NCBI RefSeq assembly: GCF_030272615.1
Contig: NC_081406.1
Span: 212,016,997 to 212,078,996, forward strand
DNA: 62,000 nucleotides
Reading direction: 5' to 3'
DNA from: Cryptomeria japonica
Lineage: Eukaryota > Streptophyta > Pinopsida > Cupressales > Cupressaceae
A model generated the notes under the pieces. The model saw only the letters and a program-made list of their open reading frames with translations. It searched no databases and was not told where the DNA came from. Shown piece after piece: positions 1 through 9,553 of the stretch. A program made the translations under genes and the position numbers. Each line of letters begins with the position of its first letter. The stretch's first letter is position 1.

Positions 1-216
1 AACTTCATGACTGATGTCTTTGATTGCTACCATGTAGTCCTATCAAATCAATCTACTATGTCGGCCTCATATATCGGTTCCTGGTTTATCAGTTCCCTGA
101 ATGCCGGTTGTCGAATCATGAATATCGATGAGTATCGGTTAAGTGTCCAACTCAAAATGATATGTGTTACCATCAATGACAACACAACTAAACTCTATGA
201 GTGTCAATTGCCAACA
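1..216 (-). mobile_element. Antisense LTR end of the G/H type, cut by the window start
   Basis: Read on the minus strand, this begins TGTTGGCAATTG and then follows the first ~210 bases of the LTR at 30802, including the shared TGTTGTCATT block, the GGCCGACATAG block and the final CATCAGTCATGAAG block. The LTR terminus is therefore at 216. The rest lies left of the window, so I cannot tell a solo LTR from part of a longer element. The open frame at 7-273 lies across this LTR and is not a gene. Confidence 0.8.
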
Positions 217-1573
217 AATTTATCCTTATCTACCCTATCACATGGCTATCTAGCGCGTCACTACCCATTCTAGCACATTTATCTTTATCTATCCTATCAT
301 ATGGTTATCCATACTGGCATATTACGCTCTATTCTATGGTCATTTAGCATAACACATCTTGCTACCCATACCGATGTATCATATACCAATGGTGGCCACT
401 TATTTCATATCTTTCTATAGCTAGAGGGTTTCCTCCAGAGCGATATTTGTTTTTGTTGTGCTATCTTATCCATTTCTTTATTTTATCGTCCATCACGCTA
501 GTCTATAGCTAGTGTGTTTGAGATGTACAAAATAGAAACATCAGTACCAAATCTCAACATCATCTTGCTAGGGGCAACCTCATCTAATCAATAAAAATTT
601 GCCTCCCTATGATGACTATTCTTTCTTTGTATCTTCCTCTACTTTATCTTTGCATACCTCGGCAAAGCCATGCTCACTAAAGTGGGGGAAAAATTTAATA
701 TCAAAAAAATTATCCCTTGTAATTAATGTGACAAATGACACTTTTCCTCCATGTCATCGGAGGTTAGGATCCACTATCTTGTCCTTTTGTCCACTCAAAC
801 CATCCATGTTATCTCTAGCCAAAGCATTACCAACTCTGCCAACCTGTCACCTTTGGGGACATAAGCACAACACAAAGAAGTTTGCGCAATGCGCTAGAGT
901 CCTGTGAATCTGATAGTCTGCAGGTGGTCATTTGAGCATTATGCCTATGCCCAAAAGGAATTGTAATGCCTCTGCATCTGCCCATAGATGTTTGAATTCC
1001 TTCTTAGCTCTATATCTCTCACTTGGGAAGCATTAGTGATGATCTTTTGGAAATTTTGTTAATTGTTTCTTGAAGGTTGAGTCCTTGGAGAAAACTTGAA
1101 TCCATTCCAACATTGTTGCAGCACTACCAAGCATTCCAAGTACACCATTCCAAGCACTTCCAAGAATTCCAATCTCCTTTCATGATAGGGGAGTTATCTT
1201 AATCCTCTTTCTTTCATAATTATCAACTTTATTTCCAATTTCACATTACATTGTTATTCTCTTTATCATCTATCATTCATGTGGCTTTCTTGGGTTGTCT
1301 ATCGAGGTGGAAACACCAAAATGAGGGTCTAACTTAGGCAAGCTCTAAAACACAACCCCAACATTTTCCCTTCTTGTTTTTGTGTAGGTTCATAGAGGTG
1401 AGAGGATCATCATTTAGTGGGAGGCTTCAATCGTGGACCAATTGTGAATTTTTTCATCGTTCTCCTATCCTTTTGTTTTATTTCAGTCATTTTGTATCTC
1501 ACAACTTTTAGCTTATCTTATTCACTCTCTGTGTTTCATTGCATTATTCTCATGTTTGGAACTCCTTGTACAT

Positions 1574-1662
1574 GAGGCTTGATAGAGTCATCTATGAGTC
1601 TTGCATTATTCTCTGTGTTCATCCTTGGGATAGAGGCTTGATAGAGTCGTCTATAAGTCTTG
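1574..1662 (+). repeat. Pair of 30-bp direct repeats, 59-bp period
   Basis: The block starting GAGGCTTGATAGAGTC at 1574-1603 recurs at 1633-1662 with two substitutions (CATCTATG against CGTCTATA). The spacer is unrelated. No function is suggested. Confidence 0.75.
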
Positions 1663-1749
1663 GATCGGGGAAAATTATCGTAGTTTGTTATTTTATCCCC
1701 TAGCTCATCTCAGCGCCAGTTCACAGAGGTAATCAATAGGACAATTTGT

Positions 1750-1774
1750 CCTCAAGGATCCATCATCCTTGAGG
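1750..1774. repeat. Perfect 10-bp inverted repeat (hairpin)
   Basis: CCTCAAGGAT at 1750-1759 and its exact reverse complement at 1765-1774 flank the 5-nt loop CCATC. It is isolated in AT-rich DNA. It could be a remnant terminal structure of an old element or chance. Confidence 0.7.
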
Positions 1775-2793
1775 TGGCAAATTCCCTCAATTACATATAT
1801 CAATCCTTCTTTTTATAATTCCTATCTCTAATTATTCTCTAATATTTCTTCATTGAGTTACCCCTATTCATATATAAATTCTCCAAATAAATCACCCCAT
1901 CAATTCTTAACGCACTTAAAACTCATTCTTAAATACATTAGCCAAAATATATTTCCACTATTAATATAAATTTAATTTTCATTGACATGTAATTTCATAA
2001 AAAGTTATAGAAAGAAACACTCTAAAGATGTAACGAAAACCTAAAAAATAATAAGATCATCTACAAACACCATGAGATATTTTGTTTTTTACATTAAAGG
2101 GGTTGGTATTACCAATTTATAAGATAAAAAAAAATAAGGCATATAAATATTATAGTTATTTCTTATTTCTATTTAGATGGACTTGCACCACTATAAAAAT
2201 TTATAAATAATGGACATGGACACTTATAAATTAGTTTACACATTAAAACTTAACATTATCATGCTTCCATCAATTTGCATCTAAAAGCTATGAAAAAGAA
2301 TATGCTAATTAACATGTAAAACACCTAAACTAAGCGCAAAACATTAAAATCATATACCTTCAAGCTCCATGGATTGAGCGGGAAATGGATGCACCCATGT
2401 CCATTTGATTTTATCTTATATGATTGTATGTGGATGCTCTCCAAATAACACAACAATAAAGGCTTGAAAGGATACAAGGGATGATGGATGCTCAAATGAT
2501 GAGGGATTTTTAGAGAAAATTGGGCATGATGATGTTATGAGGGATGGATTTAGTATTCAAATGAGCATGATAATAATGTAAAGTGGAATGGATTGACAAG
2601 AAGCATAAGATTATAAATGAAGTGGATGATTTGTGAAGGGAAGAGACTCCAATTTATAGACTTTTTAATTTGAAATGGATGGTTGAGTTTGATATTTGAC
2701 GAGGGTTGGGATTGAGTGACAGAAGATGAGGTGGCTTGGGTTAATAGCCTTGTTACATGTGTCACAAGGTGGGAAGTCTTGGGAAGAACACTT

Positions 2794-3929
2794 TGTTGAC
2801 AAGAGACACTACAGATATGTTATGATGTTGTCATTGATGGAAACTCATACCAATTTTGGCATCCACACTTGTTGTTTTCATCATTCTGGAAGAGTGAGTG
2901 AAGATTTCTTGAGTTCGGTAAGGTACGATAAGATAAACAGGATATTCAGTAGAGTATACAGTTTTGTTTGAAATATTATTTTGGTTATGTTTTTTTTTAT
3001 ACAGATTTCAGAGAAGGTTTGTGGACATGTAATATGCCTTATTCCAAGATTTTGATCACTGGCAATGAGTTTCATGTTAGTTGGGAGATCCAGTAAACAA
3101 GTTTTTAGTATGGACTGTGTATATCAGTTGTAATGTGTGGTAATTAAGTCCACGAATCTTGCGTATTTATTTTGATGATTGTTTATATGTTTGAGGTTGA
3201 TGAGATATCATGTGGGAAGTGTGTGGACATCTTGTTTTGGTCTGCATGGGTGTTATGACAAGATTGAGCCAACTTCTATAAGTTTCATTCTTTGTGACGT
3301 GTTCCTAAAGTTGAAATGAGGTTGTGACTTAATTTTTGATGCAGATATATAAGAAGGGTTTATTTGATCATTTTGGTATTCAATGAGTTTGTGTGGATGA
3401 TGTGAGTAATAGTGATGAGCAATTATGCACAAATGTTAGACTTTTGCTCTACATTATAGCAGAATATCAGATTAGAGAAGAGTTGCAGAGCAGTATAGGG
3501 ATATGTTATCTGAGCTTTACTGAAACTATTTCTAGAAATTTGTTGATGATATTTTATAGGTCAAATTTATTATAATATCTTAAAAACATTTGTAAAGCAG
3601 TGAGTGTTCCAGGGTTGTAGCCCTTATTTGTAATCTGGGCAATGAGCTCTAGGCAGTGTGCCTGAATGCATGTGCATTCACCTTTTGTAATATTTCTATA
3701 CTTTTAGCAAAGTATATTAATATTATGGGTTAGAATCCCACTGTGGTTTTTCCCTTAATCAGGGTTTCATGTAAAAATCCTGGTGTTATGGTGTTGGTGA
3801 TTTTTTTCTTTATGTTTTTGCATCTATCTTTTATTCAGTTTCTTCAAGTGTATCAAAAATTAGTTAATAAATGGTTAGTATTGTTGAACACTGATTCACC
3901 TCCCTTCTCAATGTTCATTGATTCCAATA
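2794..3929 (+). mobile_element. 5' LTR of element H (pol-less G/F/H family)
   Basis: The LTR opens TGTTGAC; the block TGTTGTCATT follows at the same 32-nt offset as in the LTR at 30802. It carries the family's GTGGTTTTTCCC module near 3743, the U5 hairpin at 3886-3916, and ends CCAATA directly before a primer-binding site. The end is TA rather than CA, as in G. No matching 3' LTR lies in the window, because H is interrupted twice. Confidence 0.8.
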
Positions 3930-3931
3930 AT

Positions 3932-3943
3932 TGGTATTAGATC
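3932..3943 (+). promoter_or_regulatory. Primer-binding site of H (initiator-Met tRNA type, decayed)
   Basis: TGGTATTAGATC lies two bases after the LTR. The plant copia consensus TGGTATCAGAGC complements the 3' end of initiator tRNA-Met. H differs by a C-to-T and a G-to-T. Confidence 0.8.
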
Positions 3944-3996
3944 CAAGTTCCTTGAAAGAAGCCTAACATCTTGAGGTGGATCCTATAAGTGAATCA

Positions 3997-4553
3997 ATGG
4001 ATTCTGATAGCCTTAGAGAACAAATACTTGTTGCACTTGATGATCTAGATCAGTCCAAAGCTAAGGTCAAGAGATTGAAGGAAAATCTGAAAGATGCTAA
4101 GGAATTTATTGAATCACTAAAAGATCAATTGAACAAGTCAAGAGACATGATAAAGGAGCTTGTTGATCAGCTTCAGGGGAAAGAAAGTCAAAGCATTGAT
4201 GAAGAATCTCTAAGGAAGAAGACTGAAGAATGTGAGAAACTTGCCAAAGACAATGTAGTTCATAAAAATAAAATGGAAGCTATAGTAATGAAATTGACCA
4301 AGGAGATTGAAGAAAGGAAGAAGAATGAGGAAAAGCTTGCTCAGTCCTTGAAAGACAAAATTGAAGAATGTTACAGATTTGAGAATGAGAATGATAAATT
4401 GAAGTAGGAATTTCATGAAACCAAAGAAGATCTTGGAAGAAGATCCTTTTTCTTAAGTATGATCTTGAAGTTGCAAATGAGTACAAGGAGAAGTTCCACA
4501 TCAGTTTAGCTAGGCTAGATGAGATACTTGCAAGTTAGAAGAACCCTAATGAT
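3997..4553 (+). pseudogene. Element H ORF1, N-terminal part: coiled-coil Gag-like protein
   Basis: The ATG at 3997 is chosen because it aligns with the start of G's ORF1 (same upstream context GAATC.ATGGA). The product is almost entirely charged heptad-like sequence (repeated K, E, L; motifs such as KRLKEN, RKKNEEKL), consistent with a long coiled coil. The frame is stopped by TAG at 4405-4407, then a frameshift near 4445 leads into sequence matching G (DLEVANEY, RLDEIL). Element E interrupts at 4554 and the same ORF resumes at 29889. In copia elements such a coiled coil followed by zinc knuckles is Gag-like; this is inference from architecture. Confidence 0.75.
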
Positions 4554-5770
4554 TGTTGGCCATTTGGTGGAATTGATTATGTGTTGCATTGATGTTTTGT
4601 CATTGATGTCAACACTAGCTGTTTGGATTCTTTACCAACACCCTTCTGGTCCCGGTAGGTTGAGTAGTTTTTGGTTAACTTGGATGCAACATGATCTGGT
4701 TGACTTTGGTATAATCTGGTGATGGAATTGAATTGTTCATAATGCTTATACTCATATTTTGTCAGTTGATTTTGGTCTGGTGATTGGATGCTATCCTTCT
4801 TGCTATGAAGATTGGTTTCTAGTTCCGACAAGGGTTTCACTGGTAGAGCTTTTGGTGGAGATCTTTGATGCATTACATAATTGGTGTTGGTGCAGCTTCT
4901 AATAGAGTTTCCAGATGCTATTGGTGATCATGTTTGAGACTTGGTGTTTGGAGATCATTTATAAAGTGTGTGGACCTATACTTGGTCCCAGTTGATCTAG
5001 GTTACGGACCGACATTGAAGTAACATGTGGATAGGACCTATTGTTGTATTTTAGGGATGTCTTATGTGTGGATACTATTTGTTTTGGTCTAAGGCCGATA
5101 GGATTTGTAATTATGCAATTGGTTTATTATTTGGTGGCCTACCTGACTGTTTATGGTCGAGGGTTTGTATAAATAAGATGTAAGATCTCATTGTAGATTA
5201 TCATGGTTATTGTAAGAGGTCATGGTCAAGGAATGTAATGTGCGAATAATGTAATATCATTCAGCATTAGGATTTGGTCGATCATTGGAGATCAAATTGG
5301 GTTTATAAGAGGATTTAGTCCTCTGGTATTGAGCTTAACCAGAACTATACTCAAGCATAGGAGATGCTATTTTGCAGCTCAACACTTCTCTAGATTGTAG
5401 TCTAGATTTGTATGTAGTCAGTGAGGCTCCTTTTGTGATGAGTTGTGTTCTCTAGGTTGTTGGGCTTCCTAAAAGTGCAGACCCCTTTATTGTAAATTCA
5501 AACTTACTGCAAAAGTATTGTCTGATTGTGGGTAGGCTCACTACCATGGTTTTTCCCTTTATCGGGTTTTCCACGTACAAATCTTGGTGTTATGTGGATG
5601 GCTTTTATTCTATTATTATTGTTTCTGCTTAATTGGATTAACTTCTATTCTGTAATTATTGTTTTGGCTTCTAATATTGTTGTTTTAAAATGCTAATCCT
5701 TCCAGTAATCTGTGACAACTGATTCACCTTCCCCTCTCAGTTATCTTCTGGTTATCTGAACTGTCTAACA
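4554..5770 (+). repeat. 5' LTR of element E
   Basis: This aligns over most of its length with 28714-29883, including TGTTGGCCATTTGGTGG at the start and the GTATAAATAAGATG block. It is 1,217 bases against 1,170 in the 3' copy, with many substitutions, so the insertion is old. It ends GTCTAACA followed by a decayed PBS. Confidence 0.92.
5168..5175 (+). promoter_or_regulatory. Likely TATA box of the E LTR
   Basis: TATAAATA lies in a block (GGGTTTGTATAAATAA) conserved in the E 3' LTR (29328-29335) and in E' (50229-50236). Equivalent boxes are TATATAAG in G (31095) and TATAAATG in D (51125). The assignment rests on motif and conservation only. Confidence 0.5.
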
Positions 5771-5772
5771 AT

Positions 5773-5784
5773 TAGTATCATAGC
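5773..5784 (+). promoter_or_regulatory. Decayed primer-binding site of E
   Basis: TAGTATCATAGC differs from TGGTATCAGAGC at two positions and follows the LTR by two bases. Initiation of minus-strand DNA from this copy would be weakened. Confidence 0.75.
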
Positions 5785-5828
5785 TTTGGTCCTCTCTACA
5801 GAAATCTTAACTACTTGAGGAAGATCTT

Positions 5829-6577
5829 ATGGTGACTAATAGTTCAAGTTCATCCAATTCTTCTAGAGATATCTTTCGAAGGGATATACCGAGGCTTGAA
5901 GGAACAAACTATATAGTATGGAAGATTTGGATGGAGAATCATCTGAGATGTCTTGGCAAGGACATTTGGGAGACCACATAGAATGGTGTCACACCCTTTA
6001 ATCCGAGATCTTTAAATCCTCCTCTAGCAAACTTGGACAAGGATCTTGAGAATTATTGTAGAGAAAGAGAAGCCCTCATGTGTGCACTTTCTGATCAGCA
6101 AATTATGGGATTAACCAACAAATCATCTAGAAAGGCTATATGGCATAAATTGCAGACTCTTAATGAAGATGACCCTACAGTAAAGATTCCTAAACTTGAT
6201 GGTTATAGGGTGAGATGTGAAAACTTGAAGATGGAAGAAGATGAAAGGATTAGTGCATTCATGGAAAGGGTAAATGAGATTGTTATGGGAATTCAATGTT
6301 GTGGTGGAACTCTAAGCGAAGATGAAATTGTTTCTAAAGTCCAGAGAGCCCTACCATTGGCTTAGAAAATGAATACTACTATTATTAATGAGTTGAGAAC
6401 AATGGTTAATACATATATCAACATAAATACTTTGGTTGGGAAACTATCTTCTTTTGAGCTTGAGGAATTTGGACCTTCTAGAGCTGTGAAGACTGAACCT
6501 ACTTTTCATGCATCTACATCTACAACCAGTAATCAAGACTAGAAAGCTTTATATGAAAAAGAATTAGAAGATATGAA
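5829..6577 (+). pseudogene. Element E gag, N-terminal part
   Basis: This is copia Gag of the UBN2 type. The ATG at 5829 starts a frame with the family landmarks PRLEGTNY, KDIWE, LSDQQIMGL, FMERVNEIV and GGTLSEDEIVSK, all shared with A, B and D. In-frame stops occur after the WETT motif, at 6363 (TAG where relatives have Tyr) and near 6541 (TAG where relatives have Trp). The frame is cut at 6578 by element F and resumes at 14033. It would package element RNA if intact. Confidence 0.88.
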
Positions 6578-7700
6578 TGTTGGCTTGATGATGATTTTAA
6601 TGAATGACTTTATATGTTGTCATTGATGGAACATGTACACACACATATGTTCACATTGTCTACTGGTATTACTTCCAAAGTTATTTGTATTGCAACCGGT
6701 ATTGGAATTTTTGTTTATGATGGTTTAGAGAGTGTCAAAATGCTACATGGAGACAACTGGTATATGCAAGAATAAATTGACACCAACCTGAAGATCCAAT
6801 GGAGACCTTCAAAGAAGCAATGGAGGACAATTGGTTTACATGTTCAAATGGTTAACTCTAACCGGTATCGGTGTTCCAATTGGTATTCATTGATTGTGTG
6901 ATGAGTTATCACCGATCGTGATGAGTTACCCTAACTGACAAATTTTGGTGGTAATTTGTGATGAGTTATGTTTGATTATTTAGATACACTGCACCTAGGA
7001 AATTGTGATATAATTTTTAAGCCGACATGAAATCTAAATGTCTATATAATGACATTATGATGAACTATTTTAGATACATGATATGAGATGATTTGATGTG
7101 AAGATGGAAGTGATAAGTTGTTGAAGGCATTGTAGAATATGTTGGTGATGCAGTTATGAGTGTGCAGAAGAGGATCTATTCAAGCAAATTTTTCTACTTC
7201 TATATCACACCACCTGTTGTTTTCTAATCACTACAACAGTCAAATCCCCTAACCGGGTAAGCTCTAACAAGATTCATTGTACAAATCCTTTAACAAGGTG
7301 ATCCATTAGTTTGGATTCAAAAATCCTCTACTGAGGTTGCTCCTAACAATGTACTACCTTTAATAGGGTATATCTCCCTACAGAGCTTTGGGATCTTTAA
7401 CAGGATTCGCTCCTAGCAGAGTACTTTTGTAGACCTTAATTGTTCAATTACCTATTACTATAGATAGTTAACTTGTGAGTCCCATCTCACCGTGGTTTTT
7501 CCCATTTGGGTTTTCCATGTATAATACTTGTGTTATGGTGGATGTTTTACTTATTTTGGATGCTTTAATATCATTTTGGATTGCATGCATCGTGTTGAGT
7601 AAACTTATTAAGTATATCTATCGGTCAGTGTTTAAAGTAGTATTGTTTCTGGTGTTACTGATTCACCCCCTCCCCCTCTCAGTGCTTTATAAGTCTATCA
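6578..7700 (+). repeat. 5' LTR of element F
   Basis: It aligns with 12995-14027 throughout. The 3' copy is 90 bases shorter, mainly because some segments of the 5' LTR (around 6870-6950 and 7540) are missing. It carries ATCTATATAATGACATT, a plausible TATA region, the TGGTTTTTCCC module near 7493 and the U5 ACTGA/TCAGT hairpin at 7657-7683. Confidence 0.93.
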
Positions 7701-7702
7701 AT

Positions 7703-7714
7703 TGGTATCAGAGC
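7703..7714 (+). promoter_or_regulatory. Primer-binding site of F
   Basis: TGGTATCAGAGC is the full 12-nt copia consensus complementary to the initiator tRNA-Met 3' end, two bases after the LTR. It is unmutated, unlike E, G and H. Confidence 0.9.
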
Positions 7715-7762
7715 CTAACTTCTTTAAAACTTAATCACTTGGAAGGAAACCATAAAGCCACT

Positions 7763-8959
7763 ATGGGGGATATGAGCTACTTTGAGATGGCTAGAGTGCT
7801 TGAAGCTACTAAGGATGATCTTGAAACCCTAAGGGTCAGATTTAAAGCTTCACAAGTCAAAAGGGGAGAGCTTACTGAACAGCTATTGGAAATATCTAAT
7901 AATAGTTCTTCAAATGAAACTAACATTGATGCATTAGCTGAAGAAGTTGAAAAACTAAATCGTGAAAAGCTAAATCTTAGAAGAGAGTTAGAAGCCCTAA
8001 CTATCTCCATGAGTCAAGAGTTGGAAGCTAGGAGGGCAATGGAAGACCTTTTAAAAGAGATAAATCATGAGATTGCTAAGATCAAACAAGAAAATACATC
8101 TTTGCATGAGTATTGGCATGCAAAAGAAGAAGAAAAAGAGGCTTTGCAGCTAGATCTTGAAATGGCATCATCTCTAAGAAAGACTCTTACAAAACACAAT
8201 GAAGATCTTACCAGATAGCTCACTGAGGCTAATGGAAAGCTAGAAAAGTTTAATAAAAGTTCTACTATGCTGGATGAGCATATCCAATCACAAAGGATGA
8301 AAGGTGATACATCTGGACTAGGCTTTAACACATTTGAGAAAGGAGAGTCTTCTGGTACAAAGAGCAACATTCACAAGGACAAAACTGCTCCTAAGGCTAA
8401 CAAGCCTACCAGTAAGAAAGTTTTTAAACCTATTTTCTTTATCTGTCATAAACTTGGACATACTAAAAATGTGTGTAGAAACAAATCCAATGGGAATATA
8501 GGCTACAATGCAAATACAAGGTATGTATTTAGGAGATTTGAAGGTCATTATTTTACATGCAAAATGTATGGACATAGATTAGTTGAATGTAGATATGGAG
8601 CAAATAATCTAGTACCTCACATGAGTCCAAGACCTAATGGTAACTGGATGAGAACCTATGACAATTGGGGTAACATGAACTGGCAGAGACCCTATCTCAA
8701 CTGGTTTAGTCCATTTGAGATGGAAAAGGTAACTAATGTCATTTGCACCATTTGTAACAATTATGGTCATGTGGCTATGAATTGCAGAAGGGGAACTGGA
8801 AGAGGCAATGCAGGACCTTGGAGATCATCTGGAATGACCTGCTATCATTGTCATAAACTGGTACACGTGGTGAAGTTCTGTAGATCTAGAAACAACAAAC
8901 CGGTTAATCATTTTGTAGATCAGAAAGGTAAGCAGAAGGTAAATATTGAGGAAACCTAA
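7763..8959 (+). pseudogene. Element F ORF1: coiled-coil plus zinc-knuckle Gag-like protein
   Basis: A single frame of 398 codons from ATG 7763 to TAA is broken by one TAG (8216-8218). Residues ~1-150 are coiled-coil-like (EEVEKLNREKLNLRREL). Four CCHC-type knuckles follow, two damaged at a cysteine: FICHKLGHTKNVC (preceded by Phe), FTCKMYGHRLVEC (preceded by Tyr), an intact CTICNNYGHVAMNC, and CYHCHKLVHVVKFC with Gly changed to Val. G and H encode the same layout. The likely role is RNA binding and particle formation; the start was chosen as the first ATG after the PBS. The TAG sits where CAG is plausible. Confidence 0.82.
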
Positions 8960-9553
8960 GAAGAGATGAACCAAATCTAGAAAAAGAAGAGTGATGATAT
9001 ACCTACAAAATAATCTAAACCTTCACCTAGTGTGGATAATCCTGCACTGGTGAATTGAGCCTTTCAACAGGGCTAAGGGGAGAATAGTGGTAAATCTACT
9101 TCCGGACCCCTTGAAAGATGAGTGGTAAGAGAGTTTGAATCTTTATTTATTATGTGTGAAATCTTGATATCTTCTGTTAATCAATTTTTTGAAATTTTAT
9201 CAACTGGTTTTACACCTATTAATATCGTATGCATCGTTAAGTAGTATATTATGGTTTATAACCCTAGCGGTCTAGTATTTAATGCAGTAGGTAAAAAGGA
9301 TAAAAGAAATTTTTACTATGTTATTTTTACCCTAAATACATTTGAAAGAGAATTCTTGAGCACTTGCAGAGCGAAGAGAGATTTGCTAGCTAGTCTTAGA
9401 TGAATTTGTGTCGTGAACTACATGATTGAAGCTGATTTGAAGATAAGTGAAGGTGGAACTAGTGTGTATTTGAGTAATCAACCGGTAACTGAGGCAATAG
9501 GCAAGAATTAAGGTATTTCTTTGTAAATCCCTTTTCGAATCAATTTTATCTAA
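8960..9553 (+). other. F inter-ORF spacer with internal purine tract
   Basis: No coding potential is seen. At 9072-9085 GCTAAGGGGAGAATAG resembles a polypurine tract; G has CTTAGGGGGAG at 32903 and H has TTAGGGGGAG at 30451 in the equivalent place just after ORF1. The rest is AT-rich and leads into the ORF2 ATG. Confidence 0.6.

Larger units (their letters stand above)
217..2793. other. Unrecognised AT-rich stretch, no gene supported
   Basis: I see no protein family, RNA gene or LTR pair. A short open frame at 599-907 (102 codons, plus) has no recognisable motif and no homologue elsewhere in the window. Around 1090-1190 there is a degenerate run of ATTCCAAG-like units. Two small repeats are listed separately. 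The last five bases (CACTT, 2789-2793) would be the left TSD of element H, but its right end is outside the window. Confidence 0.6.

Noticed and set aside
599-907. 102-codon open frame near the left edge
   Set aside because: No motif, no support from codon pattern or neighbours.
3976-3996. Earlier start (GTG) for H ORF1
   Set aside because: GTG is not a normal eukaryotic start; ATG 3997 aligns with G.
7475-7762. N-terminal extension of F ORF1 in the same frame
   Set aside because: It would run through the LTR end and PBS. The ATG at 7763 after the PBS matches the start position in G and H.
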